From assembly GCA_018398765.1 (NCBI GenBank), contig JAHBMJ010001554.1, forward strand, positions 1-29,262: 29,262 nt of DNA, given 5' to 3'. Source of the stretch: Chromera velia (taxonomy: Eukaryota; Sar; Chromeraceae). The notes beneath the pieces are model-generated. The model was not told the DNA's origin. It searched no databases and saw only the letters and a list, made by a program, of their open reading frames with translations. Below, in pieces: positions 1 through 9,988 of this stretch; position 1 is the stretch's first letter, and each line of letters opens with the position of its first letter. Made by a program: the position numbers and the translations under genes.

Positions 1-242
1 CCTCCGTGCGTGTCCTTGTAGGGGAGCTCGCACTTCCATGGAGCGAATTTCCCCGTGTCAGTGGTGGGGGTGGGAGTCGGAGACGGAACAGAAGCCGACT
101 GAGAAAGAAATATTTGCGCCAATTTGGTGACATTGGCGGTAAGAATATCCAAGTCAGAGGGGCTAGGGCTTTGATCAGACGAGTCTTTCGAGATGAAACG
201 ACCGTCAGCCCCACGAGGTTGGTCTTCGTCCGAAGTTGGCAT
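1..242 (-). CDS. Partial N-terminus of an LTR-retrotransposon gag-like ORF, cut by the window edge
   Basis: Read on the minus strand, an ATG at 242-240 opens a frame that runs 80 codons to the window edge without a stop. The start is MPTSDEDQPRGADGRF, followed by a Ser/Pro/Thr-rich stretch and then KFAPWKCELPYKDTHG. It lies about 70 nt downstream of a primer-binding-site-like sequence and an LTR, which is where gag starts in Ty1/copia and Ty3/gypsy elements. I do not recognise a conserved gag domain in these 80 residues. The gag call rests on position, and the remainder is outside the window. Confidence 0.45.
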   Translation of the reverse strand, partial: MPTSDEDQPRGADGRFISKDSSDQSPSPSDLDILTANVTKLAQIFLSQSASVPSPTPTPTTDTGKFAPWKCELPYKDTHG

Positions 243-310
243 CAGAGAGGGAAAGAGACACTCTGATGGAGACCAACAGACCCTGAGGAGGAGAAGGAGG
301 AAAGAACCAA

Positions 311-319
311 CTGCTACCA
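311..319 (-). other. Primer binding site, tRNA-iMet type
   Basis: The minus strand reads TGGTAGCAG directly after the LTR end. This is complementary to the 3' end of many eukaryotic initiator-Met tRNAs (...CUGCUACCA), nine nucleotides matching. Position and sequence together fit a minus-strand priming site. Confidence 0.6.
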
Positions 320-640
320 TGTAATGAACTAGAGAGTCCAGTCAAGGACAGTCCAGTTAATCTTATGGTTCTCTATACAGGAATAATACTGCACGACTTC
401 TGTCCGGCTTCTGCTCTCATCTATTGAGAGTTGCTTTATCAAATCTCTCGAAGTATTGCGCGAATCAACTTCACAACATGGATCAATACATGCATGCTCT
501 CCGTATGGATCAATACATGCATGCTCTCCGTCATGCCTCCAGCCGCGCTGCCCCGATAAGCAACGCCGCGGCTCGGGACCGGCCGAGTCGGGCCGACCAC
601 TGCACGCCCGCCGCCGCCTCTCTATAAGTGGCTGATTACA
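320..640 (-). mobile_element. 5' LTR of a minus-strand LTR retrotransposon
   Basis: The 321-bp segment begins TGTAAT and ends ATTACA, a perfect 6-bp terminal inverted repeat of the TG...CA type. Its internal side abuts a tRNA-iMet-like primer binding site at 311-319, so the element body extends leftward. On the minus strand a TATA-like CTTATAGAG lies near the start of the LTR (about 614-625), followed by a GC-rich stretch (540-615). The LTR carries a 27-bp direct duplication at 478-531. The second LTR and the target-site duplication would lie outside the window, so the LTR call rests on the ends plus the PBS. Confidence 0.65.
478..531. repeat. 27-bp tandem duplication inside the LTR
   Basis: The unit atggatcaatacatgcatgc + tctccgt occurs twice in exact tandem (478-504 and 505-531). 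Each copy contains the palindrome GCATGC. Duplicated enhancer-like blocks are common in LTR U3 regions; function here is inference. Confidence 0.9.
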
Positions 641-1780
641 ATAGTAGTATATATATAAGCATTGTTGAAATGAATTACTGTAAGAAATAAATGGTTAATG
701 GTCAAAACACAAATAAATGTAGCGCACAATCTAGCCAAACACATCAATGATTGTCAGTAAAAACCAGATGACAGTGATCATGACACATACAAATACACCT
801 ATCCGTCCCGTTTTTTTTTTTGTTTGCTACCGCGGATTTTCTTGCAGTTATCTTGACAGCTGGTGTGTTTTTCTCATCGATCTGGGGTCCACCAACGGAC
901 GAAAGAAGAACGCCACAGAGCTGCTTTAAATGCGCATCGAATCTGGAGGTGAATAAAAGTCACCATGCATGCACCAAAACACAAGGACGTCGGACGCATG
1001 CAGTCAGCATTGAACTCGAATGAAAAACGAACAAGCATATCGGCTCAAAAGACATTGACGGAAGAGAAAAGAAAAAACCACGGTGATCCCCCGAACCGAC
1101 CAGTCGACGAAGGACCCCCCAAATCAACAAACGAAACTGCTTTTATGATCCCGCCCACGCAATTAGGCAGCAAGAGAAACGGAACAGAATCACGCCGAAA
1201 GAAAATACGCGAGCCAACTGACTCGACAATCCCGACACAAACAGCCAGACGGAAAGATGAATATAGTAAGTGCTGGCAGACGCAGTCGCGTTTCCATAGT
1301 GGCAGTCAAACAGACGGAGCTAAGAAGCACAGTGCATATAAACAAGCATCTCCTCGCTTACCACGCTTGGAAACTGAAAAAAAACGAGAAAAAGCCTCGC
1401 CCCTTTAAGAGAGACCGAATTCCATCAATTCAGGTTGAAAGAAAGGTTTCTTTTTCCCTTCGTCGTCTTCTTGTTGCCTTTCTGCAGCTGCCTCTGCCCA
1501 TCTGCTGTCGTTCTTTCTTGTCAACAAGAAGGACAGCAGGCGCATCGACAAAGCAAAGAATGAAAAAGACCAAGAGGGAGAATCAAAATCCTTGCAGACA
1601 GTCCGCTCCCCCGTCTTGTCTCTTTCCTTTCCATCCCCTCTTCCTTGCCACCCGCACAAAACCTGTTCCCGTTTGATGACCAACATCTACCACACACACG
1701 CAATTCCGAACGCAACCAAGGAATGAAACGAAACGGCAGACAGACGTGGATGCTACAAAGAAGAGCCAATACAGTTCGCC

Positions 1781-1809
1781 CTGTCTGTCTGTCTGTCTGT
1801 CTGTCCGTG
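1781..1809. repeat. (CTGT)n microsatellite
   Basis: About seven copies of CTGT, one ending as CTGTCCGT. It is the same tetranucleotide that forms the large array at 13433-15920. Confidence 0.9.
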
Positions 1810-2309
1810 ACACACTCATCAAGCCGAGAATTTCTACAGTTGGTTTCTCGCTTTTAAAGAATCAAATCAATAAATGCCGTCCAGCCCACACGCTCTGGCA
1901 GGGGCCCTTGAAGGACGAAAGAAAGTCCGCGCCCCAGCCCAAAATCAGGCGGTGGAGGGAAATAAAACCATTCATAAAGACACAGAGAAAATGAAGAGAC
2001 TAATTCACAGCAAGGTGCAAAGTGATTCGGTGTCTTTTTGTTCCCCACACACTTTCCTTTCACTTCCAGGCATTGTATGGAAAGAGGAACGCATCGGTAA
2101 GACATCTGCTGATTCAGAAGCCAAGAAGGAAGGAAAAGGAAGAAAGCGCTGTGCCAGCTTGAAAGGGAGAAAAGAAGAGAGAGCCGCTCCACCGACCCCT
2201 TCAATGCACGAGGCAACGGTGACGGCGTGAGAAACAAAGAGAGGAAGAAGTGAAGATCATGCAAGCAAAGACACACAGAAAGAGGGGCAGAAAGAAAGAA
2301 TGGGCAGGC

Positions 2310-2346
2310 GCACACAGACACACACACACACACACACACACACGCA
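2310..2346. repeat. (CA)n microsatellite
   Basis: A CACACA tract with two interruptions (CAGACA, CACGCACG). Confidence 0.9.
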
Positions 2347-2710
2347 CGAGGGAGGAGCACTTCAACAGGACTCATTCACTCTCTTTGCACTCCTTCGTTC
2401 GTGCTTCGCAATTGTCTGAAGGCCTGCCCACCTACAGAAGAGAAGGGAGAGAGAGAGAAAGAGGACAAGCATACATACTGAACTGTCGTTCTCCGCCAAT
2501 CAACCATGCAATCATTCATACATACAATGGCACACGCAAATCTTCTCCGACCCCTTTGGGAAATTTGCGATGCCTTTTTTTTGGCGTCTCGTCTGCGTGA
2601 ATCAGGTCCAGTTCGTTCATTTCAGCACGGCGCAGCGTGTTAAGAAACAAAGCATCTTGATTGCAAATTCGACTTATTAAGCTGCTTCTGCGCTCATTGC
2701 CACAGTTGAA

Positions 2711-2733
2711 CACACACACACGCACACACGCAC

Positions 2734-2769
<36 letters not shown>
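2711..2769. repeat. (CA)n followed directly by (GA)n
   Basis: An interrupted CACACACGCACA tract (2711-2737) runs into a pure GAGAGA tract of about 31 nt (2738-2769). Confidence 0.9.
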
Positions 2770-2770
<1 letters not shown>

Positions 2771-3671
2771 CAGAGGCAGGCAGGGAGGGAGAAAGAGAAA
2801 CACATTCATTCACGCCTTTGACCAAAAGCCAATGAAACGAACACAGTCCGAGAACAGAAGGCATTCTATGGTTGCCACTCGACAAGCCAACCCGCCTGCC
2901 TCCGTTCCTGTATCGCCCTTTTCTTTTCTCTTTCTCTTGCCTGCTGAGCTCAGCAGGCGGAAAGTGGGAACATCCCCGGGCAGCCTCCCTTCATCCCCTC
3001 TTTTCTCGTCTGTCCCCCACTTGCAGAGAGAGAGCAAGAGAAAGAGGGAGGGAAGGAGGGAGGGAGCAGATGTCCTTGCCCTGTATGAATGCTGCCTCTA
3101 TCGATGATGAGTCGAGACAGTTGTCTGAATCATCTTTTCGCCTTTGCTTTCCAGCTTTTGTCTCTTCTCCGTTTCTGTCCAGTTCCCGCAAATCCATGAA
3201 ACCATGTAGAACTCCACAAGGAGTCAGATCACCAGAAACGCAGAAAAGAAGTCAAGAACACACATGTACGGCACCGCAGCAGAAAAAGAAAAACGATAAG
3301 AAATTCCTCTCGGTCGTCTTTCATCGCAGCACCCGCTTCATCCATCCTCTCTTTCTTTCTCTCTTGCTTTGTTTCTGTGGGGCTTCCTTTGAATTCACTT
3401 TGAAAGAAGTTTCCGCTCATCCGAAGTGAATTCGATTTGTTTGTGAAATCTTCTTGTTCATCTCTGCTGTTCTTTCTCTTCTGTCTGCACAGCTATGGAC
3501 GGGTGGAGACAGGGAAGCATCAAGGTTTCGATTCATCTTTCTGCTCCCCCAGCCATGCACCCCCAATCCCTTGTTGCTTTGCACTCCCTCACAGTTCCTG
3601 ATCGCTCTACCGTGAGTCTTTCTTTTCTCTTCTCTTCTGTCTCTCTTCTGTTCCCTTCTCTCCTCCGCTTT

Positions 3672-6613
3672 CTAGTAGGCTTCCAGATGGTACCGGTGCT
3701 CGTCCCTCATTCTCTGAATGACGTCGTGGCCATCCGTCCTTCCCAGCATCTCTGCGCCCTGGAAGAGAGCTGCCTCCATCTGCTGGCAGACCTGCAAGAA
3801 GGCAGCATCGCAGGGACACAGGGGGGGATAATCATTCATGCAGACAATGGAAGGGAAGGGAACGAGACCTTCCACACCTGTACAGAATCTTGTGCCACAC
3901 AGTTAGAAAGGACCACAGCGAATAACCATGATCTCTCGTCCCCCCATCACATTTTACAACATCATTTCACTCCGCGTCCCCCTGCACTATCCCAACAAAC
4001 CAAATCATCCAAAGAAGCAAACAAGCAAGCAGGAACGCCGGCTAACCTTTCCAGCGGCCCCACAGTAGAAGAACTGGCAGTTGGGTTTTTCGAGAAGTTC
4101 CCAGATCGCAGCGCGGCCCTCCACGATCTTGTCGTGGATGTACACCTGCACACACACACACAGACACATAATCAGACCATGAATAAATCAAAGGTCAGAA
4201 CATGTCCGTAGGCACTCGAAGAGCTCCAAGACACACACACAAAGAAAGAAGAGTACAGAGGGAAACGTACAGAAAAGACAGAAAGACCCTCTCATGCACT
4301 CCCTGACAAGCAAACCTTCTTCTCGCCATCCCTTGAGAACGCCACGTATTCCTCTGCCCCTCCCGAGTGCAGGTCCTCAACGCACACGAAGTCCTTCGCC
4401 TTGTGCCGACACCCGTGGATCACCACACAGTTGCCCTGGATGCCCCTGCAGACACACCGCAGATTTGATAGAAGAGGTGAAAGATAAGAGAAGCACAAGC
4501 TAGTTGGTCACAACTTTGGAACGAGGCTGGCGGGAGAACAGCCACACATCCAGGAAACGTACCGGAACAGGACGAGGCTACAATTTAGACGAAGAAATGA
4601 CCATCAAGGCGCCAAATGAAGCGAAGCAAAAGCAAGATGGAAAAAAGAAAGGAGAAAAAAAGACTCGAGTCCATAGGCAGTGTCTGTGATTGATTGACCT
4701 GTCAGCTCTCTCCAGCATAAAGGACCGGACAGGAGCGAGGCCTGTACCGACAGAGACAGCCACCAGGGGCGTTGAGGGGTCCTCAGGGTAGTTGAACACA
4801 CCCCGTCGGAGACGCACAGCGATGGGCCTTCCCTGAATCATCTCATAGGGTCTGCACAAGGACGGAAAGAGGGGAAGGGAGGATGAACAGAGAGAAAAAA
4901 AGACAAAACGCAGTGCGTGAAAGATAACCGACAGTTCCTTCTGTGCTTTCAAACAGAACAGACGGATGCCGGGGAGCTCATTTGAATTTGAACTCTTTCG
5001 AGGAACGGGAAGGAAGGAAGAGAAACATTGACATTTAACCAAAAAGAGAAAGCAGCCTCCCCTCCCTTCCTCCCTCCCTCACGCACCCGCACATGAACGA
5101 GGTCGCCAGTCCTCCTGCGACCTTTGCGACAAGGAGTTCCAGCTCTCGGGGGTTCCTCGTGCTGGACGAGGCGATCGAGTAATATCTGCACGTGCACGCA
5201 TCAGGGAGGGAGGGAAGCAGGCAGACAGAGACGCAGGTATAGGGGAGGAAGCAAAAGTCAGGCTGAAACGACGCTAAAGGACGAGACAAACGCAGTACCA
5301 CAACTTTCTACGCCGCTTCATTTTTCATTACCTGACAATGCAATCATATCAAGCTTTTCTGTCTGACTCCTTCATGCCTGATTCAAATACTAAAAGATCA
5401 TCCTGCCTGCCTGCCTGCCTGAAAAAATCTCTGGCTGATATACATACCTCGGTTGAATAGGAGGTGAGAGCGAGACGATCTGGCTGATTGAGTAGACCCC
5501 CTTGGGGATCATCATCAACGCCTCCCCGTGAGTGCGCACTCCTGGAAGGAAACCGCTGTCAGGCTTCAGCAGACGTCGAACCCCGTACCCAACAGGACCC
5601 GAGAGGTCGACGAACTGGCTGAATAGACACCGGACCTGCATCATTTGGGAGAGAGAGAAAGGGACGGAGAGAGAGAGAATTGGTGATGTGATGAAAACAG
5701 AACGATTCAAAACACAGTGGTGTGGATTGGTGTCGAAGGCACAGGAAAGGACGAAAAGAAAAGGAGTGAATAGAGAAAGGCCATGAAAGATACACGCAGA
5801 AAGAAAACAGCAAAGAATTTTTCAGCCTTGATAATTGACGCGTCGAGAAGAGAGAGGAGGTCCGAGGAGCTTCGCTTCAAATCCATCCATCGAATACCGG
5901 CCTACCGTCATAGGTTCTGCAGGATATTGTCTGACGGGGTCTTGCGACTTCACCGTCACCAGCGCGTCTGCGTCCCACTCGAAGTGATTCAGGACAGCGT
6001 CGACTTCTGCAGGCACATTGCAGGGCGCAATTCCGATGTGGTCCCCTGTCCTGTAGTGGAAACCGTTCTCTTCTCCCTCCTTGGGTGGGGGGGGAAGGTC
6101 CTTGTTGCAGTGTGCGAAGTGGAGAAGTGAGGGGTTCATGGAAGGAAGGACCGGGTTGTGGGGGGCAGAGAAGCGCAGGAGGAACTGCTCGGGGGAGTAC
6201 CCCTCAGGGGTCAACTGGCGGGACTCCGAGATGAATGCCTCAGAGAAACCTGCAGGAAGGAGATAAGGGATGTGGAACGAGAGGGATAAGAAAGAGAGAC
6301 TGAAGATTTGAAAGAGGAATCTCGAATGAACCCAGAGACGGAAAGAAAAGGCCCAAGACAAGTCAAGTGCTCTGCCAAACGAAATACCCAATAAACTCAA
6401 AAACAAAAAAAAAAAAAAAAAAAGGAATGCAGACCTACCGAGAGGCAGACGGGCCCCGGACTCCTCCACAAGTCTGGCGGTCACGTTGTGGAATTCTGTG
6501 AAAGGCTGTACGTCCACTGGAGTGCGGGGGTGCCACTTCAGGTCCTCCCCCGAGACGGGGGAGTGGACAGGGGGGTGCTGCTCTGCGACTCCGTGGCCAT
6601 GCTCGGCAGGAAC
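3672..6613 (-). other. Reductase half: FAD and NADPH domains of CPR/sulfite-reductase type (exons 8-15)
   Basis: Exon 8 is a low-similarity linker. Exons 9-11 form the FAD domain: AFISESRQLTPEG start, YRTGDHIGIAPCNVP (607-621, the usual YxxGDhlgV.P.N motif), RYYSIASSS (719-727, FAD/isoalloxazine motif) and GLATSFM (about 744-750). Exons 12-15 form the NADPH domain: VGTGLAPVRSF (786-796), HGCRHKAKDF, AFSRDGEKKVYIHDKI, FFYCGAAGKV, ending in RYHLEAY with a terminal Tyr918, as in sulfite reductase flavoprotein and ferredoxin-NADP reductase, where the aromatic residue stacks on FAD. Only about 108 residues separate GDH from RYYS, fewer than in CPR, so the connecting domain is reduced. No flavodoxin sequence lies between the hydrogenase tail and this module. 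Best match by eye is the FAD_binding_1 family rather than plant-type FNR. Confidence 0.9.
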
Positions 6614-9600
6614 CTGTGACAGCATCATATGGAGTGAGGGAGGGGAGTCAGAACACAACAGACCGCCTTTGCTTGCATGTATTTTCCGGAGTGGGTGAAG
6701 CCATCGGAGCCAGATATGGAGAGAAAGGACGAGAGAAGAGGGGCAACAGAATCGAGCAGACAGAGACGACGAAAAAATTTCAAAAGAGGTTGGATACAAA
6801 TAACTCGGTGTGCACCATGCAGTCTATGAGGTATCCCTTTCTCTTGCCGTGTAGGAGTCAGGACAGACTCACCGAGAATTCCGGAGCTGCGTCTCTCGGG
6901 TGGTAGTGTGTGTGGAAGAGGTGGTGTCTTAGCTCGGCATCCTGGAGTTCCTTCTCGTATAGTTGGTGAATCTCAGGTGTCTGGTGTGAGGCAAAATACT
7001 TGGAGTGTTTGTCATTGTCGAACAGCTTCCCGTGCCGCCCCTTGATGGCCTTCCAGTCGAGACCCAGGGGCTGCCCCGGACCGTTCACACACCCACCCTC
7101 GCAATTCATCACCTGCAATCAGTGAGTGTGAAAGCGTACAGGAGAAGACAAGGTCAAAGAACACACGAACGAAAGAGACAGAGAAAGAAAGAAAGAAAGA
7201 AAGAAAGAGGTCCCCGAGGAGAAAAGAGAGGGGACACTCCCAGTAAGACGTCGATCAAGAGACACAATAAAAGCGCATAGATAATAGAGCCCTTATGCTC
7301 TGTTCACCCTGCCAAAGCGGAGTGACAGAAAGGGCAAAGTAAGGAGGAGTCGCGCTCCAACTGTTCGTCTTAATTTTTCACTATCACTATCCTGAACCTC
7401 TCGAGAAAGGAGAGAGAAAGAAAAGGACAGAGAACATAGAGAGCAAAAACGGAGAGAATAGAGAGGGAGAGGCAAAAAGACAGACTCACCTCAATCATAT
7501 GGTACTGGTTCATATTGGCGAGAAGTTCACCCAGGTTTTTGGTACCGTTCACGATAGCTGCTCTGACGGTTGTGTTCTCATCCAGGTCGATGGAGTATTC
7601 CCTTATGCCCTTCTCTGTCTCGAAGTCTGTGAACTGCACTCTGGGAGGCTCCTGCCCTGTGTACATCCAGTACGCAGTACGGATCTGCAATGCAAAATCA
7701 AGGAGCATCCATGGAGGCGACTATTCATCAGAGCACCTTATTAGAATAAAAAAGAAATGCAGCAATCAATTCCAGTCAGAAATGCATCTCTTTCCTGAGC
7801 CATACAACGGTAGCAAGAAAAGAAGCAGAACAAAGCCGACCGAGGACGAAGAACAACAATTACGAAATGGAGATAAACTCTCTCGTGCTCCCTGCTTTTT
7901 CCTTCAACCCAAACCCCTGCTTCCTTCTCCCTCAAAGAAATACCGAAGTTTCCACATCCAATCACCTCCACCCCTTCCCTTCCTTAATGCCCTCTGACTG
8001 ACTGACTGACTAACCGCTGCCTCCATCACTCCCCCCGTATTGCCGAATATCTTCCCAGCCCCCGATGCCTCATCGAGAGGCGTGTCGTATTTCAGATACT
8101 CGGGGGAGGTCGTCTCTCTGTCGAAGTTCAGAGGAGCCTGGGCCATCAGCTCCCGAGAAGTAATCACGTCATCTGCACAAACAATTAAGGAGAAGGAAGT
8201 TTTTGAAACATCAGTGTTGATTTGATTTCACACCTCCCGTGAACACATGAAGCGCTTTGCCTTCCTCGCACACAACACAGAGCAGGAACTGGCCGACAGG
8301 AGGCACTTTGAGAATTGGGAAGACACCTCTGTGCTTGTGGGCCCGCGGAAAGGAGTGCGTATTCTCGTGATCATCCATCTGATCTTCATCGATTGTTCCT
8401 TCATTCGCACATGCAGAGACAGACGTGCAGACGATCGACCCCATTCATGCACTCACCGATTGCCCCTCTGAGCTGCTTTCTCCGGACTTCGTCCTTCTTT
8501 GCCACGCAGGGCATCACGGAGGCGATGTAGATCTTCTCAGGAGGGATGCCTCTCTGGGTCTTGAACTGGTGCCTTACTGCAGAGAGGGAGGGAGGGAGGG
8601 AGGGAGCAACCAGAGAGACAAGAAAAGAGTCACACAGCGGGTGTTCGCGCCGAACAATTCCAGGAAGGAAATGGCTCACAGAGATAGAGAGACAAACCAC
8701 GCCGGAGGCAAAATCTGAAATGAAGTAGAGCAAAGGAAGGGGAGAGGAAGAGGGCGAAAGGGAGGGGGAAAGCGCAGAACTACAAAAAGAGAAAGAACAG
8801 CAGACCAATAAACGAATTATAGAGCTGAGCCGAAACACACCCGACAGACCAACCAATGAACCAACCAACTAACCGAGCTGTCCCAGCATCGCCTGAGGGG
8901 ACATGCACGTGGACAGGTGGGGGGCCAGGTGGGGGTATTGCTTCTCGACCTGCATGTAGAGACAAAGGAGGGATAATGGCATAATTGTCCTCAGCTGTTT
9001 TCTCCGTGGGTCTTTCCTGGACAAGAATACAACCCGACATGCGCAGCCCCAACGAGCACATGACGTTCACAGCCACACAAGCCGATTTCCTGAACCGTAG
9101 ACACCCAGATGAGAAAGGGAGGCCGACTGACTGACCATATTCACCCAAGCAGGGCAGCAGGAAGTGAACATCGGCAGTGGTGCCTCAGGTGAGGGTTTGG
9201 TGATCCTCTCGAGGAGCTCTCTGCTCTCCTCCATGATGGTGATGTCTGCCGCAACGTTGGTGTCAAACACCAAGTCGAACCCCAGTCTGCGCAGCCCAAA
9301 GCAGATCTCCTCGTCTGTCAGCACGGCTCTGATGGCAGGAGCCACCTGAGCCATGGTCAGCACGCCCTGTTTCTTCAGAGCGGCGATCTTTGCCTGCAAC
9401 GACACAGTCAAAGAGCAATGAGGGAAGGTGCATACTCAACTCAGACAGGCGCCAGGCACAGAACGTGTGTCACTCTTACAGAGGAGCAGTGTGCCTTTGA
9501 CTGAGGGAGGACGTTGAAAGGTGGAATTGAAGAGGAAGCCGAGACCGAAAAATCGGAAGAGAAGAAGCCACAGAAGAGGGACACACCTTGATGTCGAAGG

Positions 9601-9988
9601 AGGGAGTGAAGATTGCCCCTGTCGGGCACACTTGCAGACACCTCCCGCACTTGATGCACGTGTCGGCATCGAACCCGCTCGCAGGTGGGACTGTGCGACT
9701 AACAGGGCACACCAGTTCGCATGCCCTGCACTCGATGCAGACTTTGCCGTCGAATGCGATCGCCACATCTTCTTCCTTGTTGAATGGCGTCGGGGCTGAG
9801 TGCGCAAAGTCTTTGAACTCTCCCCTTGCCAGTGAGGCAGTGGACTGGTATCGCACCTGAGCGATCCTACTCACTGCAGGCAGGAGTCGATGGGCGGAAC
9901 CGCACACCATCGCAGCCAGGTGGCGTGTGGTTGGAAGAAGCGCCGGAAGCTGCCGAAGCGGCCCCCGACACGTAAATTGTCGAAGCAT
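3672..9988 (-). CDS. [FeFe]-hydrogenase fused to a CPR/CysJ-type FAD-NADPH reductase, 15 exons
   Basis: Exons in transcription order: 9988-9587, 9393-9136, 8949-8874, 8576-8457, 8172-8015, 7684-7490, 7112-6873, 6613-6439, 6249-5906, 5635-5448, 5185-5087, 4851-4699, 4445-4316, 4145-4047, 3791-3672. All 14 introns are GT-AG, most with GTGAGT/GTTAGT-like donors and pyrimidine-CAG acceptors. The 2757 spliced nucleotides give 918 residues plus TAG with no frame break. The ATG at 9988 is the first ATG after an in-frame upstream TGA. Domain order: presequence (1-50), 2x[4Fe-4S] ferredoxin domain (about 80-125), H-cluster domain (about 140-480), linker (about 484-544), FAD-binding domain (about 545-752), NADPH-binding domain (753-918). 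Inferred role: electron transfer between NADP(H) and protons/H2 in mitochondria or a derived organelle. Eukaryotic [FeFe]-hydrogenases fused to other redox modules are known (Blastocystis with flavodoxin, Nyctotherus with NuoE/NuoF-like parts). Fusion to a flavodoxin-less CPR module is the odd feature. Very sure of both halves; sure of the fusion from continuous frame and splice phases, but no transcript has been seen. Confidence 0.93.
6873..9988 (-). other. Hydrogenase half: presequence, ferredoxin domain and H-cluster domain (exons 1-7)
   Basis: The N-terminus (MLRQFTCRGPLRQL...) is rich in Arg, Leu, Ala and Ser with almost no acidic residues, and R46-Y-Q-S-T resembles a matrix-protease site. 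Ferredoxin motifs: CIECRACELVCP (Cys84, 87, 90, 94) and CIKCGRCLQVCP (Cys111, 114, 117, 121), two [4Fe-4S] clusters as in short M2-type enzymes. H-cluster signatures: L1 TSCCPAW (211-217; Cys213 the expected proton-relay Cys, Cys214 a ligand), STCMSPQ (233-239), L2 MPCVAKKDE (267-275; Cys269 ligand), the hallmark GAGKIFGNTGGVMEAA (323-338), and L3 VMNCEGGCVNGPGQP (404-418; Cys407 and Cys411 ligands). The small-subunit-like tail ending LFHTHYH closes the domain in exon 7. All four cluster-ligand Cys are present, so an active enzyme is expected if maturases HydE, HydF and HydG exist elsewhere. Minor oddities: Asn in place of the usual Ala in L3, and a short spacer between L2 and the TSREL segment. 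Confidence 0.95.
7184..7208. repeat. (GAAA)n tract in intron 6 of the hydrogenase-reductase gene
   Basis: About six copies of GAAA on the plus strand, TTTC on the coding strand. It adds to the pyrimidine-rich character of these introns. Confidence 0.85.

Larger units (their letters stand above)
641..3671. other. About 3 kb without a recognisable gene; strand-skewed DNA with microsatellites
   Basis: I see no frame with a known domain. From about 1000 to 3100 the plus strand is purine-rich (AGAAAG, GAGGGA runs); from about 3100 to 3670 it is pyrimidine-rich. Open frames here are low-complexity products of that skew. Simple repeats are listed separately. The stretch 3400-3671 is the 3' flank of the hydrogenase-reductase gene, but I see no convincing polyadenylation signal on its coding strand. 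Confidence 0.6.

Noticed and set aside
965-1408. 147-codon plus-strand frame rich in Lys, Arg, Thr and Ser
   Set aside because: Composition follows the purine skew of the region; no motif, no splice or promoter context.
1854-2375. 173-codon minus-strand frame
   Set aside because: Ser/Leu/Phe/Cys-rich reading of a purine-rich strand and a CA microsatellite; low complexity.
3495-4211. 238-codon plus-strand frame opposite the last hydrogenase-reductase exons
   Set aside because: Shadow of exons 14-15 and introns on the other strand; the minus-strand exons carry clear NADPH-domain motifs.
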